A stretch of 64,000 bases of DNA from DATEOR01 sp046733475 (GTDB lineage: Bacteria; Actinomycetota; Thermoleophilia; Gaiellales; Gaiellaceae), in the NCBI GenBank assembly GCA_046733475.1, contig JBKPPF010000018.1:44474-108473 (forward strand). The letters are read 5' to 3'. The notes below the pieces were generated by a model, which was not told where the DNA came from, ran no database searches, and saw nothing but the letters and a program-made list of their open reading frames with translations. Position 1 is the first letter of the stretch; each line of letters starts with the position of its first letter. The translations under genes were made by a program, and so were the position numbers. Shown piece by piece: positions 23,985 to 33,380 of the stretch.

Positions 23985-25694
23985 GTGTTGAGGAAAGCCG
24001 CCTTTCTCGCGGTCGTCGCGGCGGCCGCGTCTCCGTCTGCGGCACTGGCTGTCGAGCTCGCGCCGGGAGTCGCCTACAAGCGCGAGGTGCACACGATCGG
24101 TGGGGAGCGCGTCGTCGTGCACGTGCTCAAGGCACCCAAGCCGGGCGGCCTCTACGACCTCCGGCCCGTGCTTTCGAACGGTCTCGTCACCGGCCGGGAG
24201 ACCGTGTCCTCGATGCAGCGCCGCCTGTCGAGCCGCGCCACCCTCGCGGGGATCAACGGCGATCTCTTCAACTGGGGGAGCGGCCGGCCGAGTGGCATCT
24301 TCCTCCGCAAGAACCTTCTCTCGACGCGGCCCTCGTACACCCGCTCGAGCCTCGGAATCGGCGTCGACGGCCTCCTTCGCACCGGCTTCATCCGCTACAC
24401 CGGCACGTGGCAGTTCGGGTCGAACAAGCTCCGCACCCTGCGGGAGTTCAACCATCCGCTCGAGCAGGACAGCGGCGTCGTCCTCTATTCGCCGACGTGG
24501 GGACCGAGGACGCCCCGCGTCCGCGGCGCGCGCGAGATCGTCCTCTCGCACGTCGCGCCGGTCGGCCCGAACAAGGATCTCGTCGGCAGGGTCGTCCTGC
24601 GCTCCTGGAGCACCCGTCACCGCATCCCGGCCGGAGGCGCGGTGCTGCAGGCCTCGGGCGACCGGCGCAAGATACTTCTCGAGGAGGCCAAGCTCGGGCA
24701 CTGGGTCAAGCTGCACGTCGGCCTCACGCCGTGGTGGACGGGCGTGAAGGACGCGATCGGCGGCGGCCCGCGCCTCGTCACGGGCGGCGTGCCGGTCTTC
24801 CAGGCCGGGGAGGGGTTCCTCTCCTCCCAGCTCGTGCCGCGGAACCCGAGGACCGCGATCGGCCAGCTCGGGAACGGCCGCATCCTCATGGTCGCCGTCG
24901 ACGGGCGTGCGTCGTGGAGCGCCGGTGTGACGAACTCGCAGCTGGCACGCCTCATGGTCGACCTCGGCGCGCAGACCGCGATGGGACTCGACGCAGGCGG
25001 CTCGACGACGATGGCCTTCGACGGCCAGGTCCTCAACCAGCCGTCGGACGGAGGCGAGCGCGCTGTCGCCGACTCGCTTATGGTCTTCTACTACGGCATC
25101 TATGCGCGGAAGCCGCGGCTTCCTCTCTACTCCCCGAACGGCGACGGAGTCTCCGATCTCCAGCGCCTCTACGCGAAGGTCGTTCGCCGCTCGCAGGTCA
25201 CCGTCAGGCTCGTGCGCGCCTCGGACGGTCACGTTGCCTGGAGCTCGACCGCGACGCGCCAACCCGGCACCGTCACCAAGAGCCTCACCCGGAAGCTCGC
25301 CGACGGGAAGTGGCGCTGGGTCGCCTCGGCGACGGACACCAAGGGACGCACGAGCGAGATGAGCCGCACCTTCGTCGCGAACTCCACGCTCGGCTATCTC
25401 CGGCTCTCGCGCAGCATCCTGCGCCCGACGCGGCATGGTGGGAGCCTCGGCATCTCCTTCCGCCAGAAGCGAGAGGCGGACGTCAAGGTCACGATCCGGA
25501 CGGTCTCAGGGCGGGTCGTGCGCCATCTACGCTCCGACCACTTCGGCACCGGCCGGCACGCCATGGCCTGGAACGTGAAGAACGACGGCGGCGAGGTCGT
25601 GCGTGACGGGCGTTACCTCGTCCGTGTCCGAGCGCTGAACTCCATCGGTCCCGTCGCGCTCGTGAAGCCGATTCCGGTGCGCCGCCGCTTCTGA
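23985..25694 (+). CDS. Secreted phosphodiester glycosidase (NAGPA-like) with a FlgD-type Ig domain
   Basis: 569 residues. Signal peptide (RKAAFLAVVAAAASPSAALA), then an N-terminal strand-rich region and a phosphodiester glycosidase domain: LAGINGDLFNWGSGRPSG, AIGGGPRLVTGG, RTAIGQLGNGRILMVAVDG and TAMGLDAGGSTTMAFDG. Family members cleave the sugar from phosphodiester-linked glycans outside the membrane. The C-terminal 170 residues contain YSPNGDGVSD, then two beta-sandwich repeats ending in a FlgD-like motif (WNVKNDGGEVVRDGRYLVRV). TTG 23988 may be the real start because it is better spaced from GGAAGG. It opens the surface-glycan half of the window. Confidence 0.82.
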   Translation: MLRKAAFLAVVAAAASPSAALAVELAPGVAYKREVHTIGGERVVVHVLKAPKPGGLYDLRPVLSNGLVTGRETVSSMQRRLSSRATLAGINGDLFNWGSGRPSGIFLRKNLLSTRPSYTRSSLGIGVDGLLRTGFIRYTGTWQFGSNKLRTLREFNHPLEQDSGVVLYSPTWGPRTPRVRGAREIVLSHVAPVGPNKDLVGRVVLRSWSTRHRIPAGGAVLQASGDRRKILLEEAKLGHWVKLHVGLTPWWTGVKDAIGGGPRLVTGGVPVFQAGEGFLSSQLVPRNPRTAIGQLGNGRILMVAVDGRASWSAGVTNSQLARLMVDLGAQTAMGLDAGGSTTMAFDGQVLNQPSDGGERAVADSLMVFYYGIYARKPRLPLYSPNGDGVSDLQRLYAKVVRRSQVTVRLVRASDGHVAWSSTATRQPGTVTKSLTRKLADGKWRWVASATDTKGRTSEMSRTFVANSTLGYLRLSRSILRPTRHGGSLGISFRQKREADVKVTIRTVSGRVVRHLRSDHFGTGRHAMAWNVKNDGGEVVRDGRYLVRVRALNSIGPVALVKPIPVRRRF

Positions 25695-25718
25695 TCCAGG
25701 GCCCTCGGCGGGCGCGAC

Positions 25719-25724
25719 TACACT
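25719..25724 (+). promoter_or_regulatory. -10 box (TACACT) for a leaderless gene
   Basis: TACACT ends 7 bases before ATG 25732, with no ribosome-binding sequence between them. Confidence 0.5.
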
Positions 25725-25731
25725 CGCCGGA

Positions 25732-26400
25732 ATGACCGAGACGATTACCTCGGCGATCGGGGATTACGGCCTCTACGCCGTGTTCGGCCTCATGCTCGTG
25801 GACGCGGTCTTCCCGGCCGCGAGCGAGCTCGTGATGCTCTATGCCGGAGCGGTGGCCGCGGGCGCGTTCGCCGGTCACACCGTCACGCTCTTCGGAACCG
25901 AGATCGACTCGACCTTCTGGGCCTACGTCGCCATGGCGACCGCAGGCACGCTTGGCTACCTCGTCGGCTCTCTGATCGGCTGGGCGATCGGCTTCTACGG
26001 AGGGCGGCCGTTCCTGGACCGGCGCGGGAGCTGGGTGCACTTGACGCCCGAGCGGCTCGACCGGGCCGAAGCGTGGTTCGCCGGCTACGGGGACTGGGCG
26101 GTGCTGCTCGGACGGGTCATGCCCGTGGTCCGGTCCTTCATCTCGATCCCGGCCGGTGTGCTCGAGATGCCGGTCGTCCGCTACACGGTGCTGACCGCGA
26201 TTGGCTCCGCGGCCTGGTGCTTCGGCATCGCCGGCGCCGGAGTCGCGCTCGGGTCCAGCTGGGAGCACTTCCACGAGGACTGGCGCTATGCCGACTACGC
26301 GGTCGCCTTCCTCGTCGTTCTCGGGGTCGGCTACGGGGCTTTCAAGCTGCTGCGGAGACGGGCGCGGCGGAGGGCAATCCAGAGCCCCACTGAAGGGTAG
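25732..26400 (+). CDS. DedA-family membrane protein
   Basis: 222 residues with the DedA (SNARE-associated) pattern: an N-terminal reentrant region (LYAVFGLMLVDAVFPAASELVMLYAG), GTLGYLVGSLIGWAIGFYGG, the conserved RVMPVVRSFISIPAGVLEMP segment, and a C-terminal span followed by a basic tail. DedA proteins are linked to flipping of undecaprenyl phosphate and phospholipids, which suits a polysaccharide locus. Its TAG stop forms the first half of the next promoter box. Confidence 0.88.
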   Translation: MTETITSAIGDYGLYAVFGLMLVDAVFPAASELVMLYAGAVAAGAFAGHTVTLFGTEIDSTFWAYVAMATAGTLGYLVGSLIGWAIGFYGGRPFLDRRGSWVHLTPERLDRAEAWFAGYGDWAVLLGRVMPVVRSFISIPAGVLEMPVVRYTVLTAIGSAAWCFGIAGAGVALGSSWEHFHEDWRYADYAVAFLVVLGVGYGAFKLLRRRARRRAIQSPTEG

Positions 26401-26403
26401 AGT
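26398..26403 (+). promoter_or_regulatory. -10 box (TAGAGT) overlapping the DedA stop codon
   Basis: TAG of the DedA gene plus AGT forms TAGAGT, with exactly 6 bases to the GTG at 26410. Confidence 0.5.
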
Positions 26404-26409
26404 GGCCCC

Positions 26410-27501
26410 GTGGCGATCCCGTTGACGGACGTGAGGGCGCAGTACGCGCCGCTCCTCGACGAGCTGAAGGACAGGATCGCCGAGGTGCTCGACTCTGGCA
26501 GCTTCATCCTCGGGCCCGAGGTGAAGGCCTTCGAGGAGGAGGCCGCGCGCTTCCTCGGCGCCGGAGACGCCGTCGGCGTCGCCAACGGCACCGACGCGCT
26601 GGTCATCGTCCTCGATGCGCTCGGAGTCGGCCCGGGCGATGAGGTCGTCTGTCCGTCCTTCACTTTCTACGCCACGGCCGAGTCGATCGCCCGCCGCGGT
26701 GCGACGCCCGTCTTCGCCGACATCGAGGCGGCCACGCTCAACCTCGATCCCGCCGACGTGGCCGCAAAGATGACGGAGCGGACGAAGGCGATCCTGCCCG
26801 TCCACCTTTTCGGCCGTTCATGCGATCCCGCGGCGCTTCCAGACAGCGTGCCGGTCGTGGAGGACGCGGCGCAGGCCTTCGGCGCGAAGGTGGGAGACCG
26901 CCGCGCCGGCTCCCTCTCCGCCGCCGCGACCTTCAGCTTCTACCCGACGAAGAACCTCTTCGGGCTCGGCGACGGCGGGCTTGTCACGACGGCCGACTCC
27001 GAGCTCGCGGATCGCATTCGCCTCCTCCGCTTCCACGGGTCGCGGGACAAGCAGACGTTCGACGCAGTCGGCTACAACTCGCGCCTGGACGAGCTCCAGG
27101 CGGCGGCACTTCGCATCTTTCTCCGCCATGTCGACGAGTGGAACGAGGGCCGGCGCGCCGCGGCGGCGCGGTACGCCGAGCTGGGACTCGGCGAGGTCTG
27201 CGAGCTGCCCGCCGACGAGCCCGGCCACGTCTACCACATGTACGTCGTCCGCACGGACGAGCGCGAGCGGCTGACCTCTGCGCTCGACCAGGCCGGCATC
27301 GGCTGGGCGGCGTACTACACGACGCCCCTCCATCTCCAGCCCGCCCTCTCCGCGCTCGGTTACGAGCCGGGGAGTCTGCCCGAGACCGAGCGGGCCGCCC
27401 GGGAGACCCTTGCGCTTCCCATCTGGCCGGCCATCTCGCGGGAGCAGCAGGAGCGGGTGGTCGAGTGCTTGCGGGCGGCCTCGACCGTGAAGGCCGCCTG
27501 A
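26410..27501 (+). CDS. DegT/DnrJ/EryC1-family sugar aminotransferase
   Basis: 363 residues. PLP-dependent transamination of a nucleotide-linked keto-sugar. N-terminal DVRAQYAPLLDELKDRI, GVANGTDALVIVLDAL, VCPSFTFYATAESI, VEDAAQAFGAKVGDRRAGSL, and the PLP-lysine region FSFYPTKNLFGLGDGG. The closest biochemical type is WbpE/PglE-like. It is followed at once by a UDP-sugar 4,6-dehydratase gene, so the pair can make a UDP-4-amino-sugar for the surface glycan. Confidence 0.9.
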   Translation: MAIPLTDVRAQYAPLLDELKDRIAEVLDSGSFILGPEVKAFEEEAARFLGAGDAVGVANGTDALVIVLDALGVGPGDEVVCPSFTFYATAESIARRGATPVFADIEAATLNLDPADVAAKMTERTKAILPVHLFGRSCDPAALPDSVPVVEDAAQAFGAKVGDRRAGSLSAAATFSFYPTKNLFGLGDGGLVTTADSELADRIRLLRFHGSRDKQTFDAVGYNSRLDELQAAALRIFLRHVDEWNEGRRAAAARYAELGLGEVCELPADEPGHVYHMYVVRTDERERLTSALDQAGIGWAAYYTTPLHLQPALSALGYEPGSLPETERAARETLALPIWPAISREQQERVVECLRAASTVKAA

Positions 27502-29381
27502 TGCGGACGCTCAACCGGCACCGGCTGTGGCAGGCGGTCGTCGACTCGGGGCTCGTCGCCCTGGCGTGGATCCTCGCCTTCAACATCCGCTTCGACTACG
27601 GCGTCCCGCCCCGCTACCAGCCGTTCCTCGCCTTCGACGTGATCCTCGTCGTCGTCGGCGTGAAGATCCTGACCTTCATGGTCTTCGGCCTGTACGACCA
27701 CTGGTGGCGCTACGTCTCGATTCGCGACATCTGGCGCTCCCTGCTGGCGGTGACCGTGGCATCGGTCATTGCGGTCACGGCGCTCTACTTCTGGAACCCG
27801 GTGCCGGGCTTCAGGCTCCCGCGCGGGATCATCGTCATCGACTGGATGATCCTGCTCGGGCTCGTCGCGGGAACGCGCCTCGCCGCGCGGACGATCTTCG
27901 AGCGCCCCGGCAGGCGGCGGCTCGTCTCGCGGGGGCGCGACGTGCTCGTCGTGGGAGCCGGCGATGCCGGCCAGCTCATCCTCCGCGAGATGTTGAAGAA
28001 CCCGAACCTCGGCTACTCGCCCACCGGGCTCGTCGACGACGACCCTCGCAAGAAGAACCTGCGCCTCCATGGCGTCCGGGTGCTCGGGACGACCGACGAC
28101 CTGGCGCACCTCCTCCGGGACAACCGCCCGGACGAGGTCATCATCGCGATCCCCTCCGCGGCGGGCGAGACCCGGCAGCGGATAGTGAACGAATGCCGCG
28201 ACGTCGGCGTCCCAGTGAAGACCCTGCCCGCCGTACACGAGCTCATCTCCGGCGACCTCAACCTCGCGCGCCAGCTTCGTGAGGTCCAGGTCGAGGACGT
28301 GCTCGGGCGCGAGGCCGTCGAGCTCGACCTCGCCTCGATCGCCTCGTACCTGACCGGGGAGACTGTCCTTGTCACGGGCGCTGGCGGCTCGATCGGCTCG
28401 GAGCTGTGCCGCCAGATCGCCGCCCTCGGCGCCGACCGCATCATCCTCGTCGACCACACCGAGAACGCGCTCGTCGACATCGAGCGCGAGCTCGCCTACG
28501 AGCGCCGCTTCAGCTCGACGGTCCCCGTTCTGGCCGACGTCAAGAACCGTGCCAAGATGCGGCGCACGTTCGACCGCTTCCGGCCAGGGGTCGTCTTCCA
28601 CGCGGCCGCCTACAAACACGTGCCGCTCATGGAGGCGAACCCGGTCGAGTCGGTCCGGAACAATGTCTTCGGCACCGGCGTCGTCGCCGAGGTCGCCTCC
28701 GAATTCGGCTGCAAGCGCTTCGTCCTCGTCTCGACGGACAAGGCCGTGAACCCGAAGAACGTCCTCGGGCAGACGAAGGCCATCTGCGAGTGGATCGCCG
28801 AGGCGGCTGCCGCGCGGGAGCACAACGGCACGCAGTTCATCTCGGTCCGCTTCGGCAACGTGCTCGGCTCGTCGGGAAGCGTGATCCCGCTCTTCCGCCG
28901 CCAGATCGCGCGCGGAGGCCCGGTGACCGTGACGCACCCTGAGATGACGCGCTATTTCATGACGATCCCGGAAGCCGTCCAGCTCATCATCCAGGCCGGC
29001 GCGATCGGGGAGAGCGGCGAGATCTACGTGCTCGACATGGGCCCGCCGGTGAGGATCATCGACCTCGCGCACAACATGATCCGTCTCTCGGGCAAGGAGC
29101 CCGACGTGGACGTCGAGGTGGACTTCATCGGCGTGCGCCCAGGCGAGAAGCTGCACGAGGAGCTCTGGGCGAAGGACGAGGACGCAGAGCCCACCACGCA
29201 CCCGAAGATCCTGCGCTGCAACAGCATGCCCGTAGATCCGGCCTGGCTCGAGGACGAGCTCGCCGAGCTCGAACGGCTCGTCGAAGCGGGCGAGACACTC
29301 GATGTGGTCAACCGGCTTGGGCTGATGGTGCGTGCGCCGCGGCGCATCTCGGCTCAGGCCCCCGCCCCCGAGCCGGCCTAG
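27501..29381 (+). CDS. WbpM/CapD-type membrane UDP-sugar 4,6-dehydratase
   Basis: 626 residues. Four N-terminal membrane spans, a CoA-binding-like Rossmann domain (VLVVGAGDAGQLILREML), then a short-chain dehydrogenase domain with NAD motif TGAGGSIGSELCRQIAALG, HAAAYKHVPLMEANP, STDKAVNPKNVLGQTK and RFGNVLGSSGSVIPLF. The catalytic Tyr-x-x-x-Lys is replaced by the Ser...Lys pair normal for this subgroup (TDKAVNPKNVLGQTK region). It converts UDP-GlcNAc to the 4-keto-6-deoxy sugar. It shares one base with the aminotransferase gene. Confidence 0.93.
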   Translation: MRTLNRHRLWQAVVDSGLVALAWILAFNIRFDYGVPPRYQPFLAFDVILVVVGVKILTFMVFGLYDHWWRYVSIRDIWRSLLAVTVASVIAVTALYFWNPVPGFRLPRGIIVIDWMILLGLVAGTRLAARTIFERPGRRRLVSRGRDVLVVGAGDAGQLILREMLKNPNLGYSPTGLVDDDPRKKNLRLHGVRVLGTTDDLAHLLRDNRPDEVIIAIPSAAGETRQRIVNECRDVGVPVKTLPAVHELISGDLNLARQLREVQVEDVLGREAVELDLASIASYLTGETVLVTGAGGSIGSELCRQIAALGADRIILVDHTENALVDIERELAYERRFSSTVPVLADVKNRAKMRRTFDRFRPGVVFHAAAYKHVPLMEANPVESVRNNVFGTGVVAEVASEFGCKRFVLVSTDKAVNPKNVLGQTKAICEWIAEAAAAREHNGTQFISVRFGNVLGSSGSVIPLFRRQIARGGPVTVTHPEMTRYFMTIPEAVQLIIQAGAIGESGEIYVLDMGPPVRIIDLAHNMIRLSGKEPDVDVEVDFIGVRPGEKLHEELWAKDEDAEPTTHPKILRCNSMPVDPAWLEDELAELERLVEAGETLDVVNRLGLMVRAPRRISAQAPAPEPA

Positions 29382-29387
29382 AGACGA

Positions 29388-29413
29388 CGAGGGCCGGCGG
29401 TGGCCGGCCCTCG
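29388..29413. terminator. Strong hairpin terminator between convergent genes
   Basis: Perfect 10-bp stem CGAGGGCCGG / CCGGCCCTCG with a 6-base loop, 6 bases after the dehydratase stop. The opposing phosphatase gene ends 23 bases further on, so it may serve both. Confidence 0.7.
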
Positions 29414-29435
29414 CACCGTTCGCTTCGATCCGCTG

Positions 29436-30445
29436 CTAGCGGTCGTATGGCTGGTTGAAGCTCCCGCTCGTCCGCTGGATGGCGATCACCCTGCTCTGGA
29501 ACGGCGGGTCGGCCTGGATCGAGAGGTACAGGATCCGGTTGTCGTTCGAGAACCACGGGCCCGTGGGCTCGAACCGGTTCGGGAGAGCTGCGACGAGCTG
29601 GAGGTTCTCCGCACCGGTCTCCCCGCGCGGAAGCACCCAGACCTGGTTCATCCCGCCCGTGCCGGGCTGCGCGAAGTCGCTCGAGCCGTGGTCTTCCATG
29701 ATGAAGAGGTCGCCCGCATCCGTGAAGCGGATGTTGTCGGGACGCGCCATCCGGGCGAAATCGCCCGCGACGATGATCTGGCCGTGCACCATCTTCTGAT
29801 TCAGGTCGGTGAGCTTCCAGATGTTCCCCGGGTTCGGCAGGGCGCCTGATTCGCTGAAGACGACGGCGTGGCCGCCCGGGGCGTTGAGCATGCCCTCTGC
29901 CTTCTCGAACGAGTTCGCCGCAGTCGGCGGGCCCACGCGAGCGACCATGTCCGCCTCAGGCGTGAACGGGTCGAGCGGGCCGACCCAGTGGCCGGTGTTC
30001 GTCGTCCTGTCGAAGACGAGGCCGTACAGGCTTCCGGTCGTCAGGTCCTTGGCCTGGTCGGGCACGAACTTGAAGAGGTATTGATAGTTCCCGCGGTCGT
30101 TAGTGAGGTACCAGTTCTCCCCGACCCGGGCCTCCTGCTCGTGACTGAAGCGGCCCATACCAGTAAGGCGCGTCTGCGCGCCGGTTGCCGGGTCGATCTC
30201 CCACACCCAGCCCGAGCGCAGCTCGGGATCGGCGACGAACGGAAACTCCTCGTTCGTCAGGTAGGTCTTCCACGGCGTTCGCGCGATGGAGCACGTGTTG
30301 TGGATGCCCGTGGTGATCAGCTCGCGGCGAAGCACCGTGACGCCGTCCTTGGCGAGCACGATCGGCCGGGCGGATCCGCCACGGCTGTGGCGGTGGCCAT
30401 GAGCACGGTCGCGACGGCGGCCAATGCAAGCCGCGCTCGTTTCAT
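29436..30445 (-). pseudogene. PhoX/DUF839-like phosphatase, frameshifted and N-terminally short
   Basis: The main frame (29436-30359, 307 residues) carries PhoX-type segments: HNTCSIARTPWKTYLTNEE, RPDNIRFTDAGDLFIMEDHG, MNQVWVLPRGE and EPTGPWFSNDNRILYLSIQ. It has no signal peptide. One is present just upstream in another frame: ATG 30445 with GAGG 5 bases before it, reading MKRARLALAAVATVLMA and on to ATAVADPPG. One missing base near 30382-30388 would join the two frames (DPPG-PIVLAKDG). The distance from the signal peptide to the NTCS motif is also much shorter than in complete PhoX proteins. A broken gene or an assembly error are both possible. Confidence 0.65.
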
Positions 30446-30484
30446 GCCTACCTCGCCTGTAGGTCGAACTCCCAGCAGGGCAGT

Positions 30485-31495
30485 CTAGTTTCGCCAGATT
30501 GGCATGAGCAACGCCAGCATCTCAGCCGGATCGCGGCGCACGCGCTGCCCCTCGCCGCTCCGCTTCACGAGCTCGAGTGCGCGCGGATCGGTGAGCGGGC
30601 GGAGCCTGCCCTCGCGGATCAGGGCCTCGTCCACACCCCCGAGTCGGCCCCCGTAGGTGGTGTACACCGGGACGCCGAGCGCGGCCGCCTCGCGGTTCAT
30701 CGTCCCGCCCGCGGAGACGACCAAATCGGCGAACGCAATCAGGGTCTGCGCGTCGACGGCTCCGTCCGGGACGATCACGGACGGGAGCTCGAGGCTCCGC
30801 ACGTAGTCCCGCTGCTCTTCCGTTCGCGGGAGGACGATCGCGTGCACGTTCTCCTGGCTGCCGAGAAACGTGAGCACCTGGGGGAAGAGCGGATTCGACT
30901 TGCGGTGGTAGAGCGAGACGTCCGGCGGCGTCCGCACGACGACCAGGATCCGCGCCTGGTCGACCCCGAGCTGGTCGAGGATCTCCGGGCGAGGCTCGAA
31001 GTCGGAGAGGTAGTATTCCTCCTTGAGCCCTGGGTACTGGCGCAGCTTCGGCGGGCGGACGCCGTAGCGCTCGAGCCGATCGGGCGGGATCGCGTCCGGC
31101 ACGACGACGAAGGTCGCCGCGCGGCAGCCCAGCTGGTGCTGCACCGTCGCGAACTCGTAGTCGAAGGTCGTGGAGCTTGGAATGCCGAGAGCGCGCGCGG
31201 TGAGCGTCAGGTGGTGCGAGCCGTGGGCGAGGGCCGCGTCGAAGTCTCGGCCTCGCGCCCAGCGGCGAAGCTTGGACATGCGCGTCACCATCGTCCCGAG
31301 CTTGCCGACGCGGGAGCGACCCCCGTGGTGGCCGATCAGCTCTGCCTCGATCCCGTGCTGCTCGAGAAGCTGGACGGTCTGGGCGTAGTCGCGCGCCGTG
31401 ACCTCCACTTCGTCGCCGCGGTCGCGCATGAGCGCGATCAACGGCCGGAACACCAGCACATGGGCCGGCGCCGTGATGTCCACCCAGATCTTCAC
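30485..31495 (-). CDS. DUF354 family glycosyltransferase-like protein
   Basis: 336 residues. KIWVDITAPAHVLVFRPLI at the N-terminus, then HGSHHLTLTARALGIPSSTTFDYE, and a C-terminal donor-binding-like half (VVSAGGTMNREAAALGVPVYTTYGG) resembling GT-B UDP-GlcNAc 2-epimerase and MurG-like folds. DUF354 proteins occur in archaeal and bacterial polysaccharide loci; the activity is not established. GTG start overlaps the asparagine synthetase stop (GTGA), so the two are expressed together. Confidence 0.82.
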   Translation of the reverse strand: MKIWVDITAPAHVLVFRPLIALMRDRGDEVEVTARDYAQTVQLLEQHGIEAELIGHHGGRSRVGKLGTMVTRMSKLRRWARGRDFDAALAHGSHHLTLTARALGIPSSTTFDYEFATVQHQLGCRAATFVVVPDAIPPDRLERYGVRPPKLRQYPGLKEEYYLSDFEPRPEILDQLGVDQARILVVVRTPPDVSLYHRKSNPLFPQVLTFLGSQENVHAIVLPRTEEQRDYVRSLELPSVIVPDGAVDAQTLIAFADLVVSAGGTMNREAAALGVPVYTTYGGRLGGVDEALIREGRLRPLTDPRALELVKRSGEGQRVRRDPAEMLALLMPIWRN

Positions 31496-33366
31496 GCGAC
31501 GACGGCTGCGGGCTTGGCGGCCACCTGCTCGTGCCAGAGCGTGAAGGTGAGGAGGCCCCAGAGCTGGCGGGAGAGGTCCTCTCGCCCGGCCACATGGTCG
31601 TCGAGCAGGCGGCGCACGGTGTCCGGCTGGAAGAAGCCCTGGCGGCGAAGCGTCTCCTCCGACAGCACCTCGCGCGCGAAGGGAACGAGCGGGCCGCGGA
31701 GCCAGGCCGCCGCGGGGATGGAGAAGCCGCGCTTCCGTCCCGAGACGACCGAGTCGGGGAGGAGCGGCGCAACAGCCTTCCGCAGCAGGCGCTTCTTCGA
31801 GAAGCCACGCACCTTCAAGCGAGTCGGCAGGGCGAGCGCGAGGGTGGCGACGACGGGGTCGAGGAAGGGGACGCGCGCCTCGAGGGAGTGCGCCATGCTC
31901 GCGCGGTCGGTCTTCACGAGGAGATCGTCGACGAGGTAGATGCCGAGGTCGACGTCCTGCAGGCGCGCGAGCTCCTCGGCGCCTTCGGTCTCCGCGTGGC
32001 GCGCCCGGTAGACACCCAGCGGATCGGAGCTTCCACGTCGGTCGGGCTCGAGAAGGGCTGCGCGCGCCTCCGGGGAGAAGATCTCCTTCCAGCCGTGGTG
32101 GCGCTCGAGCGGCGGCAGGTGCGCGGCGCGAACGAAGCGCTTCGCCCGGTAGTCGAGGCTTGCCCTGGCGGAGGAGCTCGGCAGGCGCTCGACGAGGGGC
32201 CGTGCCGCTGCGGCCAGCGGCCCGATCTTCGGCGCCAGCAGGTCCGCGACGTAGGTGTAGTAACCGCCGAAGAGCTCGTCGCCGCCCTCGCCGGAGAGCG
32301 CCACCTTCACGTCGCGCGCGGCGAGCCCGGAGACGAGGTACGTGGGCAGGGCCGACGAATCGGCGAATGGCTCGTCGAACGCTTCCACGAGCTTGGGCAG
32401 GAGCTCCGCCGCGTCGGGCCGGACGACGAGCTCGTGGTGGTCGGTGTCGTAGAGCTCGGCAACCTTGCGGGCATCCGCGAGCTCGTCGTAGGAGCTCTCG
32501 TCGAAGCCGATCGAGAACGTCTGCACCCGTGTGCGGCTTTCGAGCGCGGCAAGGGCCGCGAGCACTCCCGAGTCGACGCCGCCCGAGAGCAGGACGCCGA
32601 CCGGCACATCGGCGAGCAGATGGGCGCGCACCGAGTCTCGCAGGCGCGCGCGCAGCTCTTCGGCCAGCTCGTTCTCGTCTTCCGTCCGCACTTCGCCGGC
32701 GGGAACTGGAGCGGGCCGCGCATAGCGCTCCACCTTCGGCTCCCCCTCGCCTTCCCAGACGAGCACGTGACCGGCTGGAAGCTTCTTCGTCCCCTCCCAG
32801 ATAGAACGTGGCGCCGGGATCGAGTTGAAGGCGAGGAACGCCTCGAGGGCGTCGAGGTCGACCTCGCCTCGGGGAAGAGCCTTCAGCTCCGACGCGAAGG
32901 TGAGCGTGCCGCCCTCGGTCGAGTAGTACAACGGCTTGATCCCGAAGGAGTCACGCGCGAGCACGAGCCGCCGGCGCTTCGAGTCCCAGAGCGCGACGGC
33001 GAACATCCCTCGCAGGTCGCCGACGTAGTGCGGTCCGTATTCCTCGTAGAGGTGCAGATGGACCTCGGTGTCGCTTGCCGTGCGGAAGCGGTGCCCGCGC
33101 CGCTCGAGCGTCGCGCGCAGCTCGAGGTGGTTGTAGATCTCGCCGTTCTGGATGACCTGAATCGAGCCGTCCTCGTTCCCGATCGGCTGGTCTCCGCCCG
33201 CGAGGTCGATGATCGAGAGGCGTCGCGATGCAAGTGCGACCGGCCCGTCGAACAGCGTGCCCGAGCTGTCCGGGCCGCGGTGCCGCAGCGTCTCGTTCAT
33301 TGCCTCGAGCGGCCCCGCGTCGACGGGGCTCCCGTCGAGCGAGGCGAGTCCGCAGATCCCGCACAT
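31492..33366 (-). CDS. asnB: Asparagine synthetase (glutamine-hydrolysing), polysaccharide-locus type
   Basis: 624 residues. The ATG is followed at once by Cys2, the glutaminase nucleophile (MCGICGLASLDG), with RHRGPDSSG and NGEIYNHLELR in the glutaminase domain. The C-terminal synthetase domain has the ATP loop LLSGGVDSG, SIGFDESSYDEL and SGEGGDELFGGY. Such AsnB homologues in glycan clusters amidate an amino acid or uronic acid substituent. The frame is open upstream to 33726, but Cys2 fixes the start. A TAGACT box lies 8 bases upstream. Confidence 0.9.
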   Translation of the reverse strand: MCGICGLASLDGSPVDAGPLEAMNETLRHRGPDSSGTLFDGPVALASRRLSIIDLAGGDQPIGNEDGSIQVIQNGEIYNHLELRATLERRGHRFRTASDTEVHLHLYEEYGPHYVGDLRGMFAVALWDSKRRRLVLARDSFGIKPLYYSTEGGTLTFASELKALPRGEVDLDALEAFLAFNSIPAPRSIWEGTKKLPAGHVLVWEGEGEPKVERYARPAPVPAGEVRTEDENELAEELRARLRDSVRAHLLADVPVGVLLSGGVDSGVLAALAALESRTRVQTFSIGFDESSYDELADARKVAELYDTDHHELVVRPDAAELLPKLVEAFDEPFADSSALPTYLVSGLAARDVKVALSGEGGDELFGGYYTYVADLLAPKIGPLAAAARPLVERLPSSSARASLDYRAKRFVRAAHLPPLERHHGWKEIFSPEARAALLEPDRRGSSDPLGVYRARHAETEGAEELARLQDVDLGIYLVDDLLVKTDRASMAHSLEARVPFLDPVVATLALALPTRLKVRGFSKKRLLRKAVAPLLPDSVVSGRKRGFSIPAAAWLRGPLVPFAREVLSEETLRRQGFFQPDTVRRLLDDHVAGREDLSRQLWGLLTFTLWHEQVAAKPAAVVA

Positions 33367-33374
33367 GGCCCCTG

Positions 33375-33380
33375 AGTCTA
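33375..33380 (-). promoter_or_regulatory. -10 box (TAGACT) overlapping a stop codon, before asnB
   Basis: On the minus strand the TAG stop of the sugar transferase gene begins TAGACT, which ends 8 bases before the asnB ATG. Confidence 0.5.
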
